A DNA stretch of 42,830 bases, taken from positions 1-42,830 of the forward strand of contig JAJDDQ010000061.1 in NCBI GenBank assembly GCA_029260215.1, in the 5' to 3' direction. Below the pieces are notes generated by a model that was not told the origin of the DNA, made no database searches, and was given only the letters and a program-made list of their open reading frames with translations. The position numbers were made by a program, and so were the translations under genes. The number at the start of each line of letters is the position of its first letter. Within the stretch, counting starts at the first letter, position 1. This DNA is from Phycisphaerae bacterium (lineage in GTDB: Bacteria > Planctomycetota > Phycisphaerae > UBA1845). Shown piece after piece: positions 1 to 8,700 of the stretch.

Positions 1-1962
1 CGTAAGGTCGGCATCCAGGCCCACGCGATCACCTTCGATGATTCGAAGCTTCAATCGCTCTTCGACGTTTGCGGGTTTCTTTCTCTCTTTTGATGACGTG
101 CTGTCGGCGTCGGTGAAAAGACCGATCAATTCCATCAGCGGGTCGTACCCGTCTTCGCGCCGATCAAAGATCAGATCCTCAGCCGTCTTCTTCTGCTTAT
201 CGTCGATCTTGTAGTAAGGAAGAATCCCGGTCGCGTGTACGATCGCGGAATCCAATCCGACTTCGCGGGCGTGATGCAGGAACACGCTGTTGAGCACCTT
301 GCGAACAGGGGGCTTTAAGCCAAAACTCACGTTGCTGAGACCGAGAATCGCGTGGCAGTCGGGCATCGCTTCCTTGATGCGGCGAATGCCCTCGATCGTT
401 TCGACACCCAATCTGCGATCGTCTTCGTTTCCCGTTGCGAGCGTGAACGTCAGGGCGTCGAAGATCAGGTCACTCGCACGGATGCCGTGGCGCTTGGTGA
501 CCAGGTCGTGGATGCGTTGGGCGATTGCGAGCTTGCGGTCAGCCGTCTTGGCCATCCCCGCCTGCGGATCCTCATCGATCGTCAGCGCCACGCACGCGGC
601 CCCGTATCGCTTGAGCAGGGGACAAATCTCATCAAACCGCTTCTCGCCATCCTCGAGGTTGATCGAGTTGACGATGCACTTGCCGCCGCACAGCTTCAGG
701 CCCGCTTCGATGACGGCTGGCTCGGTACTGTCCAGCATGAGCGGGGCGGTGATGTCCTGTGCGTAGCGCCCGACGACCATTTGCATATCGGGCACGCCGT
801 CTCGCCCGACGTAGTCCACGCAGACGTCGAGCACGTGCGCACCCTCCGCCACTTGCTCCCGGCCCATCGCGACGAGTTGGTCGATTTCCCCTTCGAGGAG
901 CAGTCGCTTGAACTTCCGTGAACCGTTGGTGTTGCTGCGCTCGCCGACGATCAGAAAACTGTTGTCCTGACGCATCGCCACAGCCTGGTAAATACTGCTG
1001 ACAGCCGGCTCGCGTTTCGGCTCGCGCACGATCGGTTTGCGCGTGCCGACGGCTTCGACCAGCCTCTTCAGGTGTGCGGGCGTGGTGCCGCAGCATCCGC
1101 CGACCGCGTTCACGCCATCGATTTCGATAAATTCCGTAAGCCACTTAGCCAGTTCATCGGGCGTGAGGGCGTAGTGAGGCTTCCCATCGACAAGTTGGGG
1201 CAGCCCAGCGTTGGGCTGTACGAGCAGCATGCGATCGCTCAATGCGGAGAGCTGTCGAATGTGCTCGCTCATTTCCTGTGGCCCGGTCGCGCAGTTCAAC
1301 CCGATGACTTTTACTGCGTCGTAACTTTCGAGGGCGACGATTGCGGCGGCCATCTCCGTGCCGACCAGCATCGTGCCGGTGGTTTCGATGGTCACCGTGC
1401 AGAAAATGGGCAGCTCGCGACCGAGTTCCTCCATCGCGTCTGTGCAGGCGATGATGGCGCTCTTGGACTGGAGAATGTCCTGACAGGTCTCGACCAGAAA
1501 AGCATCCGCACCGCCGTCAATCAGGCCTCGGGCCTGTTCGGTGTAGCTGTCGACGAGCGCGTCCCAATCGGTCTGCCGTAACGTTGGCAGTCGCGTTCCA
1601 GGCCCCATCGAGCCGATCACGAAGCGCGGCTTGTCGGGCGTGCTGAACGCGTCGGCCTCCTTACGCGCGATCTCGGCGGCCATGCGGTTGAGCGTGCGCG
1701 CCAGGTCAGACAGGCCGAAGTCGGACAGAACGATCTTGTTGGCGCCGAAAGTGTTCGTGCTGACCGCGTCGCTGCCGATCTCGAAGAAGGATCGGTGGAC
1801 CTTCGCGACGACGTCAGGCCGCGTCTTGACGAGTATGTCAACGCAGTTTTCGTGGCCGTCGTAGTCGGACAGGGGCAGGTCGAACGTGTGCAGGCTCGTG
1901 CCCATTGCCCCGTCGAAAACGAGAACGCGCTCGCGCATGATGTCGATAATGTTGTCGGTCAT
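1..1962 (-). CDS. metH: Cobalamin-dependent methionine synthase, N-terminal 654 residues (3' end outside window)
   Basis: The reverse strand is open from ATG at 1962 to the window edge. The translation starts MTDNIIDIMRERVLVFDGAMG, the opening of the homocysteine-binding barrel, and continues with the zinc-ligand segments GLNCATGP and GGCCGTTPAH. A linker leads to the pterin-binding (methyltetrahydrofolate) domain, with VGERSNTNGSRKFK and later ILGLSNVSFGL. The last visible residues, RIIEGDRVGLDADL, match the start of the cobalamin cap domain. The B12 and SAM-reactivation domains should lie beyond base 1. MetH transfers methyl from methyl-tetrahydrofolate to homocysteine via cobalamin in the cytoplasm. 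No SAM or cobalamin riboswitch was recognised in the short leader; a promoter is at 2018-2046. The gene is divergent from pgpA. Identification is by recognised family motifs. Confidence 0.95.
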   Translation of the reverse strand, partial: MTDNIIDIMRERVLVFDGAMGTSLHTFDLPLSDYDGHENCVDILVKTRPDVVAKVHRSFFEIGSDAVSTNTFGANKIVLSDFGLSDLARTLNRMAAEIARKEADAFSTPDKPRFVIGSMGPGTRLPTLRQTDWDALVDSYTEQARGLIDGGADAFLVETCQDILQSKSAIIACTDAMEELGRELPIFCTVTIETTGTMLVGTEMAAAIVALESYDAVKVIGLNCATGPQEMSEHIRQLSALSDRMLLVQPNAGLPQLVDGKPHYALTPDELAKWLTEFIEIDGVNAVGGCCGTTPAHLKRLVEAVGTRKPIVREPKREPAVSSIYQAVAMRQDNSFLIVGERSNTNGSRKFKRLLLEGEIDQLVAMGREQVAEGAHVLDVCVDYVGRDGVPDMQMVVGRYAQDITAPLMLDSTEPAVIEAGLKLCGGKCIVNSINLEDGEKRFDEICPLLKRYGAACVALTIDEDPQAGMAKTADRKLAIAQRIHDLVTKRHGIRASDLIFDALTFTLATGNEDDRRLGVETIEGIRRIKEAMPDCHAILGLSNVSFGLKPPVRKVLNSVFLHHAREVGLDSAIVHATGILPYYKIDDKQKKTAEDLIFDRREDGYDPLMELIGLFTDADSTSSKERKKPANVEERLKLRIIEGDRVGLDADLT

Positions 1963-2017
1963 AGTATTGGATATCGGGTATTCAAGGGCGGCATTTTGGT
2001 GTCAGGTAGAATAAGGA

Positions 2018-2046
2018 CGTATAATATACGGATGCGAACGAGTCAA
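2018..2046 (-). promoter_or_regulatory. Candidate sigma-70 type promoter for metH
   Basis: Read on the minus strand: TTGACT (2046-2041), a 17-base spacer, then TATACG (2023-2018). An 11-base palindrome GTATATTATAC overlaps the -10. The start of transcription would lie about 48 bases before the metH ATG. Found by eye and not tested. Confidence 0.5.
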
Positions 2047-2099
2047 CCAGAGGCTGTGTTGGCAGCCTGGCGAAGAACTGTGTTTTTGGGGGCTTTCCT

Positions 2100-2126
2100 G
2101 TGTGGCACCGGTTTTCAACCGGTGTG
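2100..2126. repeat. Type A dispersed palindrome (GTGTGGCACCGG family)
   Basis: GTGTGGCACC is followed by the palindrome CCGGTTTTCAACCGG. The same motif recurs at 11411-11469 and, in composite form, at 15160-15255, always between genes. It lies in the metH-pgpA divergent gap, next to the type B element at 2182. It has the form of a REP-like element; no coding function is visible. Confidence 0.75.
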
Positions 2127-2181
2127 ATCGAAGGTGCTCTGTGTGACTCCGGCTTTTCGGCTGATAACCGTTCGTAGTGCA

Positions 2182-2264
2182 GGGTGGCACGGTCTGCCGG
2201 CGCAGTCGGCAGGCCGTGGGATTTCCCGGACACCACAGCCTGACTGCGCCAGACCGTGCCATCC
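2182..2264 (+). repeat. Type B dispersed element, copy 1 (~84 bp imperfect palindrome)
   Basis: The element begins GGGTGGCACGGTCTG and ends CAGACCGTGCCATCC, so its ends are inverted repeats; the middle contains CCGTGGGATTTCCCGG. The reverse complement of 16096-16179 matches it along nearly its whole length (for example GCGCAGTCGG, GGCCGTGGGATTT, GGACACCAC, CTGCGCCAGACCGTGCCA). It lies directly upstream of pgpA, and a GTG inside it extends the pgpA frame, but ATG 2301 is preferred. Confidence 0.8.
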
Positions 2265-2300
2265 GGAATGGGACGTAACCATATTAGGGGCGATTTTGCC

Positions 2301-2807
2301 ATGAGTGATAGCGGACAAGTCGAGCGGAGCATGTTTCAGCGGGTATTGCTCCTTGTCGGGTCGATCGGGCCGCTCGGGCATATGCCCGCTTCGGGTACGG
2401 TCGCGGTCGCGGTGGCCGGCGTGCCGCTGGCGTGGCTGATGCGTACGCAGCTTACGTTTTGGCCTTATTTGATCGTGACCGTCGTGTTTACGGTTTTTTC
2501 GATTTGGCTTCACGATGTGGGCGACCGGATTCTCGGCGAGAAGGACAGCCGCAAGCTGGTGCTGGACGAGTTGTCCGGCTTCTGGTTCGCCACGCTGCTC
2601 ATGCCGCCGACCTGGCAAATGTTCGCGTTCGCGTTTTTCATGGAACGGTTCATCGACATCATCAAGGTGCCGCCCGCTAACTGGATCGAGGATCGCGTGC
2701 CGGGCGGAGCCGGTGTCGTGCTGGACGACGTCGTCGCCGGGATTTACACGTTGGGCCTGCTGCTCGCGATCGAACGATTCCTGCCCGTCTGGGTGTGGGG
2801 AGGATGA
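2301..2807 (+). CDS. pgpA: Phosphatidylglycerophosphatase A family protein
   Basis: 168 residues. PgpA dephosphorylates phosphatidylglycerophosphate to phosphatidylglycerol in the inner membrane. The family signatures are visible: SGTVAVAVAGVPLAWL early, HDVGDRILGEKDSRKLVLDE in the middle with the acidic DELSGFW motif, FFMERFIDIIKVPPANWIED, and GGAGVVLDDVVAGIY near the C-terminus. Several hydrophobic stretches fit a multi-pass membrane protein. ATG 2301 is chosen because the upstream GTG in the same frame (2256) lies inside the type B repeat. The stop overlaps the start of wecB, so the two are probably translationally coupled. Family assignment is firm; substrate is from the family. Confidence 0.88.
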   Translation: MSDSGQVERSMFQRVLLLVGSIGPLGHMPASGTVAVAVAGVPLAWLMRTQLTFWPYLIVTVVFTVFSIWLHDVGDRILGEKDSRKLVLDELSGFWFATLLMPPTWQMFAFAFFMERFIDIIKVPPANWIEDRVPGGAGVVLDDVVAGIYTLGLLLAIERFLPVWVWGG

Positions 2808-4015
2808 GCATGGAACAGGCCACGCGAGACGGAAAACCCGACGTTGGCGACGCAGCCGATGGCGGTCCGGCAGGGCGGCCGGTGAAAGTTTGCTTTGTTT
2901 TCGGGACGCGCCCCGAAGCCATCAAAATGGCACCCGTGATTCAACACTTTGCTTCGCGCGCGGAGTTCGACGTTGTGACCGTGTTGACAGCCCAGCATCG
3001 GGAAATGCTGGATCAGGTCGTGCGCCTGTTCGACATTCCCGTGCATCACGATCTGAATGTGATGACGCCGGGGCAGTCGTTGGCTTCGTTGACCGGCGTG
3101 CTGTGCGAGCGGATCGGGCGCGTGCTGGCTGACGAAAAGCCCGACCTTGTCATCGTGCAAGGCGACACAACGAGCTGCTTTGTCGGTGCGCTGGCCGCTT
3201 TTTATGAGCAGATTCCGGTCGCACATCTGGAGGCTGGGCTGCGGACAAACGATATTCGCCAGCCGTTTCCCGAGGAGATCAACCGCAGGCTTGTCGCGCC
3301 GCTTGCTACCATGCACTTCGCAGCCACGGAATGGGCGAAAGACAATCTCCTGCGCGAGAACATTCCGGCCGACCGTATATGGATTACCGGGAATACCGGG
3401 ATCGATGCCCTGCGCCAGATGTCCGAGCGTAATGACCTGAAGCCAACCGGTACGCTGGAGAAGGCGTTGTCTTTGTGCGACGGTGGGCGCGTGATCGCGG
3501 TGACTTCGCATCGTCGTGAAAATTTGCCGTTCATGAACGGGATTGCGTCGGCTATCTACGAGTTGTTGTCGGCTGACCCGTCGCTGCATGTCGTGTTTCC
3601 GGTGCATCTAAGCCCGCGCGTGCGTGAGGCGGTCATGCCGATTCTCTGTGAGGAAAGTCGCTGTCATCTGCTTGATCCCCTGCCTTACGATCAATTTGTG
3701 GCTTTGATGAAACGGGCTGATATCATTTTGACAGACTCCGGTGGAATTCAGGAGGAAGCGCCCTATCTGGGCAAGCCTGTGCTGGTCATGCGTCGCAAGA
3801 CGGAACGCCCCGAAGCGGTGGAGGCTGGCACGTTGAAGCTGGTGGGAGAAGCTCAGGACGCGATTTTCGACCAGACGCTGACGCTTCTGAACGATCGCGC
3901 GGAAATGGAGCGTATGTCCCAGGCAGCTAACCCTTACGGCGATGGGCATGCGTCGGAGACGGTGGCTGACATCGTGCTTGAGCAGTTTCGCGTCAAAACG
4001 AGTGCCATTGCATGA
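2804..4015 (+). CDS. wecB: UDP-N-acetylglucosamine 2-epimerase (non-hydrolysing)
   Basis: 403 residues. It interconverts UDP-GlcNAc and UDP-ManNAc, a precursor for surface polysaccharides, in the cytoplasm. Family motifs occur in order: VFGTRPEAIKMAPVI, TAQHREMLDQV, VQGDTTS, AHLEAGLRT, PFPEEINRRL, TSHRREN, LTDSGGIQEEAPYLGKPVLV and KTERPEAVEAGT. Length is near the family norm (about 370-380) plus a short polar N-terminal extension. ATG 2804 overlaps the pgpA stop as ATGA. ATG 2810 is an equally good start because GGAGG at 2799-2803 is ideally spaced for it. It overlaps the following glycosyltransferase by four bases. Confidence 0.95.
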   Translation: MSMEQATRDGKPDVGDAADGGPAGRPVKVCFVFGTRPEAIKMAPVIQHFASRAEFDVVTVLTAQHREMLDQVVRLFDIPVHHDLNVMTPGQSLASLTGVLCERIGRVLADEKPDLVIVQGDTTSCFVGALAAFYEQIPVAHLEAGLRTNDIRQPFPEEINRRLVAPLATMHFAATEWAKDNLLRENIPADRIWITGNTGIDALRQMSERNDLKPTGTLEKALSLCDGGRVIAVTSHRRENLPFMNGIASAIYELLSADPSLHVVFPVHLSPRVREAVMPILCEESRCHLLDPLPYDQFVALMKRADIILTDSGGIQEEAPYLGKPVLVMRRKTERPEAVEAGTLKLVGEAQDAIFDQTLTLLNDRAEMERMSQAANPYGDGHASETVADIVLEQFRVKTSAIA

Positions 4016-4761
4016 CACTGTGGATCGCCATGCCCGCGTACAACGAAGCCCCCCGATTGCCCGCGCTGCTGGCACGCTGGGAGACTGTGACGGCTGAGTT
4101 GGGCGGAGAGCGGTGCTACGTGGTGGTCGATGACGGCAGCCGCGACGACACGCCGGAAATCCTGCGTGCGTTTGCCAAAGACAAGCCGGTGGAGATTATC
4201 ACGCACGATCCGAATGAAGGCTTGGGCGCGTCCCTGCGCGACGCACTGCGCTACACCGCCGATCACGCTGCCCCCGACGACTGCGTGGTCATGATGGACG
4301 CGGACAACACTCAGCCGCCCGAGCTTCTGCCGGAGATGATTCGGCGGATGGAATCGACCGATTGCGATGTGGTCATCGCGTCGCGCTACCGTCGCGGGGC
4401 GGAGGTGACCGGTTTGAGCGCGTGGCGGCGATTCATGAGTTTCGGCGCCCGCCTTCTTTTTCAGGCGATTTTTCCGATCGCCAACGTACGCGATTACACC
4501 TGCGGATTCCGCCTCTACCGGGTGGCTACGATCAAGCGGGCGTTCGTCGTGTTTGGGGACAAATTTTGCGATCGTCGCGGTTTTGAATGCACCGCCGACA
4601 TTATCCTGCGATTGGCCAAGCTCGGAGCGCGGTTCGAGGAAGTGGGTATGGTGCTCGATTACGCTGCCAAAGAGGGCGACAGCTCGATGCACGTGGGGCG
4701 GACCGTGCGCAAGACGCTCGAACTTATGCTGAGTCGCCGCTTTGAACGCGCCCCGGTCTGA
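4012..4761 (+). CDS. Family 2 glycosyltransferase (dolichol-phosphate mannosyltransferase-like)
   Basis: 249 residues with a GT-A fold. Seen: AMPAYNEAPRLPALL at the N-terminus, VVDDGSRDDT, MMDADNTQPPELL (DxD motif) and ASRYRRGAEVTGLS, followed by CGFRLYR. It has no clear C-terminal membrane helices, so it resembles the soluble or peripheral polyprenyl-phosphate glycosyltransferases. Its ATG overlaps the wecB stop (ATGA), so it belongs to the pgpA-wecB transcription unit and probably acts in cell-surface glycan or glycolipid synthesis. The sugar donor and acceptor cannot be read from sequence. Confidence 0.88.
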   Translation: MTLWIAMPAYNEAPRLPALLARWETVTAELGGERCYVVVDDGSRDDTPEILRAFAKDKPVEIITHDPNEGLGASLRDALRYTADHAAPDDCVVMMDADNTQPPELLPEMIRRMESTDCDVVIASRYRRGAEVTGLSAWRRFMSFGARLLFQAIFPIANVRDYTCGFRLYRVATIKRAFVVFGDKFCDRRGFECTADIILRLAKLGARFEEVGMVLDYAAKEGDSSMHVGRTVRKTLELMLSRRFERAPV

Positions 4762-4795
4762 TTCCCGAATCGGTAGCGAAATACGAGGGGCGATC

Positions 4796-4801
4796 TATAC
4801 T
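4796..4801 (+). promoter_or_regulatory. -10-like hexamer just upstream of mqnE (possible leaderless start)
   Basis: TATACT lies seven bases before ATG 4809, with no Shine-Dalgarno sequence between. A transcript starting from it would begin at or near the start codon. The -35 region (about 4773) is weak. Confidence 0.4.
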
Positions 4802-4808
4802 GCCAACG

Positions 4809-6056
4809 ATGGTGGAATCACACATCAAACACGAAACGGTGGATATCGGGGGATTGGCTGAGCGCGTTGCGTCCGGCGGGCGGTTGACGTTCGACGAGGG
4901 TCTCGCGCTGTACGCTTCGAGCGACATTCACACGCTGGGCGCGTTTGCCAATACCGCTCGCGAGCGTCTTCATGGTCGCCGTGCGTATTTTAATGTTAAT
5001 CGGCACGTAAATTACTCTAATTTCTGTGTTCTTAGGTGTAAATTCTGCTCATTTTACATGCCGTTCGACAAGTCGTCGGAAAAAGCGGGGCGATTGTCCG
5101 CCGGCGTCGATCTTCCGGTCGCGGAGTCGGCGGGCGAGGGGGCGTTTCCCTCACGCCGCGGATACGAGATGACGGTCGAGGAGGTCGTCGCCCGGGCGGT
5201 GGAGGCCTACGCCGACGGAGCGACGGAAATCCACATCGTCGGGGGGCTGCATCCCACGTTGCCGTTCTCTTATTACACGGATATGTGCCGTGGAATCCGC
5301 GAAGCCTGCCCGAAAATCCACATCAAGGCGTTTACCGCCATCGAGCTCATCCACTTTACCCGCATCGCCAAGCCGCGCATGACCATCGCCGAGGTGCTGA
5401 CAGCGTTACGCGATGCCGGTCTGGGGTCATTGCCAGGCGGCGGCGCCGAGATTTTCGACGACCGCGTCCACGACGAGACGTTCAAAAACAAGGTCGGCGA
5501 GGCGGAATGGTTCGAAGTACACCGCACCGCCCACGAATTGGGCATTTTCACCAACGCCACCATGCTCTATGGCCACATCGAGAGCACGGCGGAGCGGTTG
5601 CGTCATTTGATCAAACTCCGCGAGCATCAGGATGAGTCGCTGGCGACGCGGAAAGCGCATTTCAACTGTCTGATCCCCTTGTCGTTTATTCCGGATGGCA
5701 GCGAGCTTTCGCATTTGCCAGGTCCGACGGGGTTGTCGGACCTGAAAACGCTGGCCATCACCCGGTTGATGGTGGACAACATCGCGCACGTCAAAGCGTT
5801 CTGGATCATGCAGACGCCGAAGCTGGCTCAGGTCAGTTTGAACTGGGGTGTGGACGATATTGATGGTACGGTGGTCTACTACGACATCACCAAGCGTGAA
5901 GGCGGCGGCGGGACCACGCATCAGGAAATGGGCGTGGAAGCGCTCTCACGTCTTATCCGCGAAGCCGGCTGCGAACCCGTTGAGCGCGATACGCTGTATC
6001 GTCGCGTCGTCCGGGAAAACGGCGGCTGGCGCACTGAGGAAAACACCGGTTTGTAA
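4809..6056 (+). CDS. mqnE: Aminofutalosine synthase, radical SAM (menaquinone biosynthesis)
   Basis: 415 residues. MqnE joins the enolpyruvyl group of 3-[(1-carboxyvinyl)oxy]benzoate to the adenosyl radical from SAM, giving aminofutalosine in the futalosine route to menaquinone. The radical-SAM cluster motif is NYSNFCVLRCKFCSFY, with C73, C77 and C80 as cluster ligands. Other family segments are EIHIVGGLHPTLPF, GLGSLPGGGAEIF, NATMLYGHIE, FNCLIPLSFIP and LNWGVDDIDGT. A polar insertion of about 30 residues (roughly 88-117) separates the cluster loop from YEMTVEEV. Codons around the cluster motif are strikingly AT-rich (see findings). No other men or mqn genes are in the window. Confidence 0.93.
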   Translation: MVESHIKHETVDIGGLAERVASGGRLTFDEGLALYASSDIHTLGAFANTARERLHGRRAYFNVNRHVNYSNFCVLRCKFCSFYMPFDKSSEKAGRLSAGVDLPVAESAGEGAFPSRRGYEMTVEEVVARAVEAYADGATEIHIVGGLHPTLPFSYYTDMCRGIREACPKIHIKAFTAIELIHFTRIAKPRMTIAEVLTALRDAGLGSLPGGGAEIFDDRVHDETFKNKVGEAEWFEVHRTAHELGIFTNATMLYGHIESTAERLRHLIKLREHQDESLATRKAHFNCLIPLSFIPDGSELSHLPGPTGLSDLKTLAITRLMVDNIAHVKAFWIMQTPKLAQVSLNWGVDDIDGTVVYYDITKREGGGGTTHQEMGVEALSRLIREAGCEPVERDTLYRRVVRENGGWRTEENTGL

Positions 6057-6196
6057 CAAGCCGTCTGAGGCGATTCGGCGGGGGTGTCGGGCGGCGCGGG
6101 CTTGTGAATGCTAAGCTTATTCTATGCCTGTTGTTGCCGACATTTCGAGGCGATTTTGGCCAATTGCAAGAAGTCGTCCCATAAGCTGATATTTCG

Positions 6197-6226
6197 TTGA
6201 CTTGCGATTCACCAGCGTTATAGGAT
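6197..6226 (+). promoter_or_regulatory. Candidate promoter for prkA-yeaH-spoVR; 6057-6407 otherwise empty
   Basis: TTGACT at 6197-6202 is followed by TATAGG at 6219-6224 (16-base spacer) or TAGGAT at 6221-6226 (18-base spacer). The leader to ATG 6408 would be about 175 bases. In the rest of the 351-base gap 6057-6407 no gene, repeat or recognised riboswitch was seen. Confidence 0.45.
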
Positions 6227-6407
6227 TCCATAGTAATCGGGACAGAAAAGTGAACCAAGCAGACACCTCGGTTCAACCGATAACAGCTTCATGACGTGTC
6301 GGGAGACGGGCAAGGAGTGGCTCGTTTCCGTGAAGTGGGCAGCCGCACGAATTGGCGGCTGCGCGCGTCGTCTCCGAACGCCAAACAACCGTGGAAGGTA
6401 GGCGCTC

Positions 6408-8474
6408 ATGGCCTCTATGAAGGACGACATATTTTCGATCATCAACCAGCGGATTGATCCCAAGCGTTTTCGCGAGCAGCACTGGTCGGGGACGTTCGAG
6501 GACTACCTGGCGATGGTAATCGAGAACCCCCGCATCGCGCGGAATTCATTCCAGCGGATGTACGACATGATCGTACACTTCGGTACGGAGCGATTTTCGC
6601 GTCTGCGTGAGGATTACGTTCGCTATCACTTCTTTTCCGACCCGATCGACAACGGAAAAGACGCCATTTTCGGGCTGGAACGATCGCTGATCGAACTCGT
6701 GGATTTCTTCCGTTCAGCCGCCCACGGCTACGGTACGGAGTCGCGTATTCTGCTGCTCCACGGCCCGGTGGGTTCGAGCAAGAGTACGATTGTTCGATTG
6801 CTCAAAAAGGGCATGGAGCATTACTCGCAGCTTGAGGAGGGAACGCTGTTTACGTTCTCGTGGAAGATTCCGGGCAAGGACGGCGAGATGGAGATTTGCC
6901 CCTGTCCGATGCATGAGGATCCGCTTCGCCTGGTCCCGCGCAGCGCGCGGAAGGAAGTGCTCGCACTCATCAACAAGAACACAGACGAGTTGCACGAGGT
7001 CCGCGTCGAGGGCGAACTTGACCCGTTCTGCCGCAAGATGTACGACGATCTGCTGCTGCGTTACGACGGCGACTGGCGGAAGGTTATGGACCACGTTGTT
7101 GTCCGGCGGTTCCTGTTGAGCGAGAAGGATCGTTGCGGCATCGGGACGTTCCAGCCCAAGGATGAGAAGAACCAGGATTCGACCGAGTTGACCGGCGATA
7201 TCAACTACCGCAAGATCGCCGAGTACGGTTCCGACAGCGATCCTCGGGCCTTCAATTTCGACGGCGAGCTAAACGTCGCCAACCGCGGTATGGTCGAGTT
7301 TATCGAAGTGCTCAAGCTGGACGTGGCGTTTCTGTACGATCTGCTGGGCGCGTCGCAGGAGCATTCGATCAAGCCGAAGAAGTTTGCTCAGACCGATATC
7401 GACGAGGTCATCATCGGGCACACCAACGAGCCGGAGTACAAGAAGCTCCAGAGCAACGAGTTGATGGAGGCGTTTCGCGATCGCACGATCAAGATCGACG
7501 TGCCGTACAGCATCCGCCTTCCGGACGAGATCAGCATTTACGAGAAGGATTTCAACAACGAGCGCATTCGGGGCATCCACATCGCCCCGCATACGATTGA
7601 GACGGCGGCGATGTGGGCAGTGCTGACCCGCCTTGAGGCGCCCAAGAAGGCGGGCCTGACGCTGATGCAGAAGTTGAAACTCTACGCGGGCAAGTCCGTG
7701 CCGAATTTCACGGAGGATTCCATCCGCGAGTTGAAGGCGGAGGCTCCGCGAGAAGGCATGCAGGGCATCAGCCCGCGTTATATTCAGGACAAGCTGTCCA
7801 ATGCATTGGTGTCCGATCAGGCGATGCAGGAAAAGTGCATCAACCCGTTCATGTTGATGAACGAACTGGAATCCGGGTTGAGCCATCACAGCCTGATCAA
7901 CGACGAGGATACCAAGAAGCGTTACCGGGAATTGCTGGGTCTGGTCTGCGAGGAATACGAGGATATTTTGAAGTCCGAGGTCCAGCGGGCTATCAGTGCG
8001 GATGAGGATGCGATCAAGCGTTTGTGCTCGAATTACATCGAGAACGTTCGCGCCTACACGCAGCATGAGAAGGTGCGCAACAAATACACGGGCAAGGACG
8101 AGGAGCCGGACGAGCGCCTGATGCGTTCGATCGAAGAGAAGATCGACATCTCCGATTCGCGCAAGGACGATTTCCGTCAGGAGATCATGAACTACATCGG
8201 GGCGCTCTCGCTGGATGGGAAGAAGTTCGACTACCACACGAACGAGCGGTTGCACAAGGCGCTCGAGCTGAAGCTGTTCGAGGATCAGCGCGACACGATC
8301 AAGCTCAAGAATGTTGTTTCGGGCGTCGTCGACGACGAGACGCAGGCCAAGATCGATGTGGTCAAGCAGCGTTTGATCAAATACTTTGGGTACAACGAGA
8401 CCAGTGCCACGGACGTTTTGAACTATGTGGCCAGCATCTTCGCTCGGGGAGATGCGCAGCAGGGAGAAGGTTAG
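6408..8474 (+). CDS. prkA: PrkA family serine protein kinase / AAA-type ATPase
   Basis: 688 residues, near the usual PrkA length of 630-690. PrkA proteins have an N-terminal AAA+ ATPase-like domain and a C-terminal kinase-related domain; they act in stationary-phase, sporulation or nutrient-stress responses. Seen: Walker [10 protein letters not shown] at residues 119-127, [39 protein letters not shown] and [15 protein letters not shown], all typical of the family. GGAAGG-like sequence precedes ATG 6408; ATG 6417 is an alternative. It is the first gene of the conserved prkA-yeaH-spoVR set. Cytoplasmic; substrate unknown here. Confidence 0.95.
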   Translation: MASMKDDIFSIINQRIDPKRFREQHWSGTFEDYLAMVIENPRIARNSFQRMYDMIVHFGTERFSRLREDYVRYHFFSDPIDNGKDAIFGLERSLIELVDFFRSAAHGYGTESRILLLHGPVGSSKSTIVRLLKKGMEHYSQLEEGTLFTFSWKIPGKDGEMEICPCPMHEDPLRLVPRSARKEVLALINKNTDELHEVRVEGELDPFCRKMYDDLLLRYDGDWRKVMDHVVVRRFLLSEKDRCGIGTFQPKDEKNQDSTELTGDINYRKIAEYGSDSDPRAFNFDGELNVANRGMVEFIEVLKLDVAFLYDLLGASQEHSIKPKKFAQTDIDEVIIGHTNEPEYKKLQSNELMEAFRDRTIKIDVPYSIRLPDEISIYEKDFNNERIRGIHIAPHTIETAAMWAVLTRLEAPKKAGLTLMQKLKLYAGKSVPNFTEDSIRELKAEAPREGMQGISPRYIQDKLSNALVSDQAMQEKCINPFMLMNELESGLSHHSLINDEDTKKRYRELLGLVCEEYEDILKSEVQRAISADEDAIKRLCSNYIENVRAYTQHEKVRNKYTGKDEEPDERLMRSIEEKIDISDSRKDDFRQEIMNYIGALSLDGKKFDYHTNERLHKALELKLFEDQRDTIKLKNVVSGVVDDETQAKIDVVKQRLIKYFGYNETSATDVLNYVASIFARGDAQQGEG

Positions 8475-8556
8475 TGCATCGTCAAGCTTGAGACGACGGA
8501 CGGGTGGCCCACCTCTCAAAAGGTGGCGGACTCGCATGACAGTTGGGTTCGATTTT

Positions 8557-8578
8557 CCCCACGGCTAAAGCCGTGGGG
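8557..8578. repeat. Type C palindrome between prkA and yeaH
   Basis: CCCCACGGCT-AA-AGCCGTGGGG is a perfect 10-base inverted repeat with a two-base centre, preceded by TTTT and followed by GCACCC. On the minus strand it would read as a stem followed by AAAA, on the plus strand it lacks a downstream T run, so it is not a good terminator for prkA. It resembles the other REP-like palindromes of the window. It lies inside the prkA-yeaH operon gap (8475-8700). Confidence 0.75.
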
Positions 8579-8700
8579 CACCCATAGGTCGCATGAGCCG
8601 TGACGGAGTTCGATTGAAACGTGTTGTGTGGTGCGGCGGGTCCGGTCGATGCGATCCGCCGTTTTCGTCGGTACGAGGAGTGAGTTGGTCAGCGTGTGTC

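Noticed and set aside
352-921. Forward ORF opposite metH
   Set aside because: Lies wholly inside the metH reading frame on the other strand; its product matches no family.
2100-2264. SAM or cobalamin riboswitch for metH
   Set aside because: The metH promoter lies downstream of this region and the leader is about 48 bases, too short; the sequences are dispersed repeats.
1982-2332. Reverse ORF crossing the type A and B repeats
   Set aside because: Its protein matches the translated type B repeat at 16096; this reflects the DNA repeat, not a gene.
7269-8537. 422-residue reverse ORF opposite prkA
   Set aside because: Antisense of a confident gene; composition (Leu/Val/Arg/His) is typical of a GC-rich shadow frame.
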